Source of the DNA: Prorocentrum cordatum
Lineage: Eukaryota > Sar > Dinophyceae > Prorocentrales > Prorocentraceae
DNA length: 64,000 nt
NCBI GenBank assembly: GCA_963575745.1
Contig: CAUYUJ010017780.1
Location: 135,339-199,338, forward strand
Reading direction: 5' to 3'
Part shown: one piece after another, positions 60,601-64,000 of the stretch
Layout: every line of letters begins with the position of its first letter
How positions within the stretch are numbered: position 1 is the stretch's first letter
Translations under genes and position numbers: made by a program
The notes under the pieces: generated by a model
What the model was told of the DNA's origin: nothing
Database searches by the model: none
The model's input: only the letters and a program-made list of their open reading frames with translations

Positions 60601-61620
60601 TCTCCCCCTTACGACCCAGGGCTGAACCTAAACGGTGTTTTTCGTTCTCGTTTTGTGTTCGTTTTCCCCCGCTCTTGTCTTCAGAGACCCCGGGGACGCC
60701 CTGGTTGGGGGGTTCCAAAACAGAGTGGTTGCAGACACGGCGGCGCCCTCGAACTCCGCAAAGACCTCTTCCAAAGAAGGCGGGGAGGGGTGGCCGCTGA
60801 GAAGTCTGCTCAGGAGCCTCCAGGCCCTTCGAAGGAGGCCCCTGCCATCCCAAGAAGGCGGGGAGGGGTGGCCTCTGAGAAGCCAGGGGGCCTCCTTAGA
60901 AGCCCTCTCGGCCTTCTTAGAAGCTCCGGAACACTGCGAGACTCCATGGCCCCGCCCGGCCACGCCATCCACGCACACGGTCCTCGCCCACCTCCCACAC
61001 TGAAGGGGACCCAGGGCACACAAATAAATACACACACACATAAAAATATCCCCCATATGTTCCCATATTTTCTCGGTGTTTGTCTTCCCCCCCACTTCCC
61101 ATATTTCCCACTATTTTCCTGGGAATCGACGATTCATTGTGTCTGTGTGTTTCTTCCCCTCCTCCCACACGCCCCCTCGGGGGGCGGCCAGAGAGGGGAG
61201 GGCGTCCGAGAGAAGGGGGGGCGCAGATCGTGCCCCCTGTCTCGGCACGCGCGCGGCCCAGGGGGGGGGGGGGCGGGGACGCATTTGCTCTCCGATGCGG
61301 CAGGACATCGGGGGAGATATCATGGCCCCCACCATGATGTCCAAAACAATGGGCAAAATAAGTATTTGCAAGTTTGTGACTCGTGTGTGTGTATGTTTGG
61401 CGCACCACCCTCGCGTTTGGCGGGCTGCTCTTGACTGCATGTGGGACGCTTTTGGCGCACCACCCAACTTTTTATGTGCTCTTTTGCCTACGCGTCCTCA
61501 GGATACACGGCCCAATGACTGACTGACCATGATGTCCACCCGCCCCCAGTCCTCACACACCTTTCCAGAGGCCTCCCAAATGGGGTCGAAGTACATGGGG
61601 TCGGAGGATCGCGCCGCACC
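60601..61620. other. Spacer with a short duplication
   Basis: AAGAAGGCGGGGAGGGGTGG occurs at 60775 and 60854. The remainder shows no gene. CACA and T-rich runs occur at 61020-61090. Confidence 0.45.
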
Positions 61621-61624
61621 GCTG

Positions 61625-61740
61625 ATACATCGGCGATGTCGGCGATGCACCGGCGATGCATCGTCGACGTCGGCGATGCACCGGGGACGTCGACGTGAAG
61701 CAGATCGGGCTCCACATTGAGCCGCATCGGCGATGCGGCG
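61625..61740 (+). repeat. CGGCGATGCACCGGCGATG minisatellite
   Basis: GGCGATG words alternate with TCGACGTC words. Partly palindromic. It interrupts a 193-residue minus-strand frame (61488-62069) that has no recognisable domain. Confidence 0.8.
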
Positions 61741-62127
61741 CATTCGTTAGACTCTTGCACGCCCCCAGCCCACGCTCGTTTGGGGAAATCTAAAGGTACC
61801 GATAGCGCTACTCCCCGGACCTCTCCCAGGGTGCGTTCTGACCAGGATTTCAAGGCGAATCCGACGGTGGCGACGAGGGCCTCCGAGGAGGCCCAAACAG
61901 GGGAAAACGAGGAAAGGGTGGAGGTATGGGTACCAACTCCTCCTCTGATCGTTTTAGCCCAAGGCCGACGCCTGCTGCGGCCGTCGCCTCCAGCTTGCAG
62001 GACGCGTGGATGAAGGACGCGGAACCGGGGCACCTCCGCCGCACCCGCCCGGGCGGCCGTCCTCCGCATCCCCCCCAGGCCTTATCCCCGCCCGCCTGCG
62101 GGGGAAGCTTCCCCCCTCCGTGTCCTG

Positions 62128-62290
62128 GGTCATCCTCCTCCTCCTCCTCCTCCTTCTCCTCCTCGTCCTCCTCCTCCTCCTCCTCCTTCTCGTCCCTCGT
62201 CCCTCGTCCCTCGTCCCTCCTCGTCCCTCATCCCTCCTCCTCCCTGCCTCCTACTTCCTCCATCCTCCCTTGTCCCTCCTCCGTCCCTCA
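62128..62290 (+). repeat. CTC and CCCTCGT microsatellite
   Basis: CTCCTC run followed by CGTCCCTCGTCCCTC units. Confidence 0.9.
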
Positions 62291-64000
62291 TCAGCCATTT
62301 CCAGGTTTCGAGCTGATTTGCGAACCTTTGGTCCAGCGCACTTGGAAGTAGCGCCAGCTGGACCGAGCCATCCCAGTGTTCTCATGAATCGAGGCGGCAA
62401 TGGGCCTCCGTGGCAGGCGGCCCAGGGCCAGGCGGCGCGGCCAGGCACTGCGTCTGAGGAAGGTGGGGGGCTGGCGCAGGTAGTAGCCTTGATGGCGAGA
62501 GTTGCGGCTGCCACGACAGTGGACACCCGAACAGTCCTGTCCTTGAATTAGAGATGCGTGTGAAAAGTGTAAAGCATGTTCTAACAATGTTTCAAACATG
62601 TGCTTACACATTTAAAACATGGTTGAATCATGTTTCAGACATCTGGAAATTATTCCGCAGCACGCTTCCTCTCCATTGATCGACTTCCACAAGGCGAGAG
62701 GTGCTCTCAAAGCTATAATAGATGGGGCAATGGATCGCGGGCGACTGTGCTGCGGACGCGGCAGCCCTGGCCCTTGCCAGGGCGGCCCGGGGTGAGTGTA
62801 TGTTCCTTCCCCTCCTGTGTAAGCATGAAGCAACCCCTTCCATAGCCTCAGGGCGAGAAATGGTTGGGGGATAGCGTGAAATGCGGAGGGAGGTGGCATG
62901 CGAGCAAATGAGCCAGGAAGGAGTGAAAGTTGGAGGTTGGTGGAGCCATCATGCGCTCTCGCTCCCGTGTGAGAGAGCCCCGTAGGGGCCCATTGTCGCT
63001 CATGGGGGTGAGAAAGCACCGCAGGGATCCACGTGACACGTCGGGCGAGCTGGACTGCGCGGGTGAAAAAGCCCCTCGGGGGCCCACAGCGATCGTGGTC
63101 GCTGTCGACGTACTCGAAGTATGCTGCTGCGTAGGAAGGCATTTGCGTCGTGCTACCGTTGCTTAATAGGAGGAGGAGGTTCCACACGACCAGCTGCGCT
63201 GCTGCCGATGCAGCCAGCGAGTGCGTGCATTTAGGTGAAAGAGCAGTGGCAAGACTTGGTATGGGAAGATCGCAGTTGGTGGTCTCCTCTGTCGTGGAAC
63301 AAAATTGGCAGAGCGCGGCCATGGGTGGCCGCGGCGCACTGAGGGGCCGCTACGAGGCCACTCCCATCCTGAGGCGTGGCCTCAAAGTTGTGGGCGATCA
63401 TCGGGGGCGCGCAAACTTGGACTAGCAATCCCTGGACCTGGCGCGCGGTCGCCGAACCCATGGATCGGGGGAGGTCCCCACCCCAGCATGCGGCCGGCGC
63501 CGCTGGCTCGGCGGCGGAAATCCGCGACTTCCATGGGAATCCACGCCCCCCTGATCCATGTCTGCGATCGCCCGAGACGAGAGGGGAGGCTCCCGATTCG
63601 TCGTAGACTGGCCGTGCTGGTACTTAGGCGACGGCGTATGGCGGCCAGGGCGTCTACGGGCCGTGGGCGCCGCGGCAGGTGGGCGCGTCGACGGCCTGCG
63701 CCTGCTGGCTGCGCTGGCGCGCGGTGTTATAATGCCCTCCTCCCTGGGGGGTGTTCTGAACATTTTCTCAGGGTGAAATCCATATGGGTTTTGCAACTCG
63801 GAATCAATCCGTCTTGTGATTCAAGCCTCGAACATCTGTTCTCAGATCTCAGAGAACGGCATTTCAGATCTCACCCTTTGCCCTCCACCCAGAGAAAATG
63901 CTCGGGGTGTTGGTCGGTACACCTGCCCCTGCGGGCCGGATGCAACGGCCAGGGTTGTGAGCAGCAGTGGCTGCGTCGCGTTCGGTGATCGTGGTGCCGC
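62291..64000. other. Unassigned terminal segment
   Basis: No tandem repeat dominates. GTTTCAAACATG, AAACATG and CATGTTTCAGACAT words at 62585-62645 form several short dyads. Paired boxes CCCGTAGGGGCCCA (62980) and CCCCTCGGGGGCCCA (63075) recur. A 227-residue plus-strand frame (63305-63988) and a 236-residue minus-strand frame (62612-63322) carry no motif I can name. Confidence 0.35.

Noticed and set aside
61488-62069. 193-residue minus-strand frame
   Set aside because: No recognisable domain and crosses a CGGCGATG minisatellite; too weak to list as a gene.
1-64000. CRISPR arrays, bacterial operons, phage modules
   Set aside because: Tandem arrays here lack the repeat-spacer pattern and no cas-like or phage-like gene is present; all evidence is eukaryotic.

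Overview
The window reads as nuclear DNA of a dinoflagellate. It is GC-rich and gene-poor. It is packed with microsatellites, minisatellites and dispersed repeats, and it carries retroelement relics of types seen in dinoflagellate genomes. The strongest single clue is an exact 21-nt core of the dinoflagellate trans-spliced leader (DinoSL) on the minus strand at 58107-58127. There are no operons, Shine-Dalgarno sites, rRNA genes or CRISPR arrays, and species cannot be fixed from the sequence alone. A run of 100 N at 38901-39000 is a scaffolding gap, so order across it is only as good as the scaffold.

Layout. 0.12-2.93 kb: decayed non-LTR retrotransposon (RT, connection, RNase H, Cys-rich tail). 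3-11.7 kb: simple repeats, a ~100-bp tandem array (4.6-5.64 kb), a duplicated ~1-kb module ending in a conserved hairpin (6.2-8.4 kb), a TATG microsatellite and degenerate GC-rich repeats. 11.7-14.9 kb: three tandem copies of a CG-hairpin-rich repeat. 18.3-19.6 kb (minus): a coding segment ending in the Cys box of a USP-type deubiquitinase, backed by a ~20-copy 89-bp satellite (19.68-21.47 kb). 21.7-30.5 kb: head-to-tail chain of eight repeat elements of two families (A, composite with a 21-bp VNTR; B, ~0.75 kb), separated by CAA-type microsatellites and sharing a 3' tail. 32.0-38.6 kb: broken retroelement with a YIDN-type RT followed by a cytosine-5 DNA methyltransferase domain. 39.4-44.6 kb: the A/B chain again in inverted orientation, five elements. 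44.6-51.2 kb: low-complexity DNA, a tRNA-like SINE head and copies of a dispersed ~135-bp repeat (D). 51.23-54.62 kb: a transposon with 26-bp inverted ends carrying an intact-looking IS1595/ISXO2-type (Merlin-like) transposase, the best-supported intact gene here. 55.6-59.4 kb: a ~100-bp tandem array split by a G-rich minisatellite block that encloses the DinoSL-tagged retroposed transcript. 60-64 kb: another D repeat, minisatellites and unassigned sequence.

The genes do not form a pathway. They record successive mobilisation routes: LINE-type retroposition, a methyltransferase-bearing retroelement, a cut-and-paste transposon, retroposition of SL-bearing mRNA, and families A and B that appear to share one 3' tail and therefore possibly one enzyme. 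Domain calls come from motif reading only; no database search was possible.
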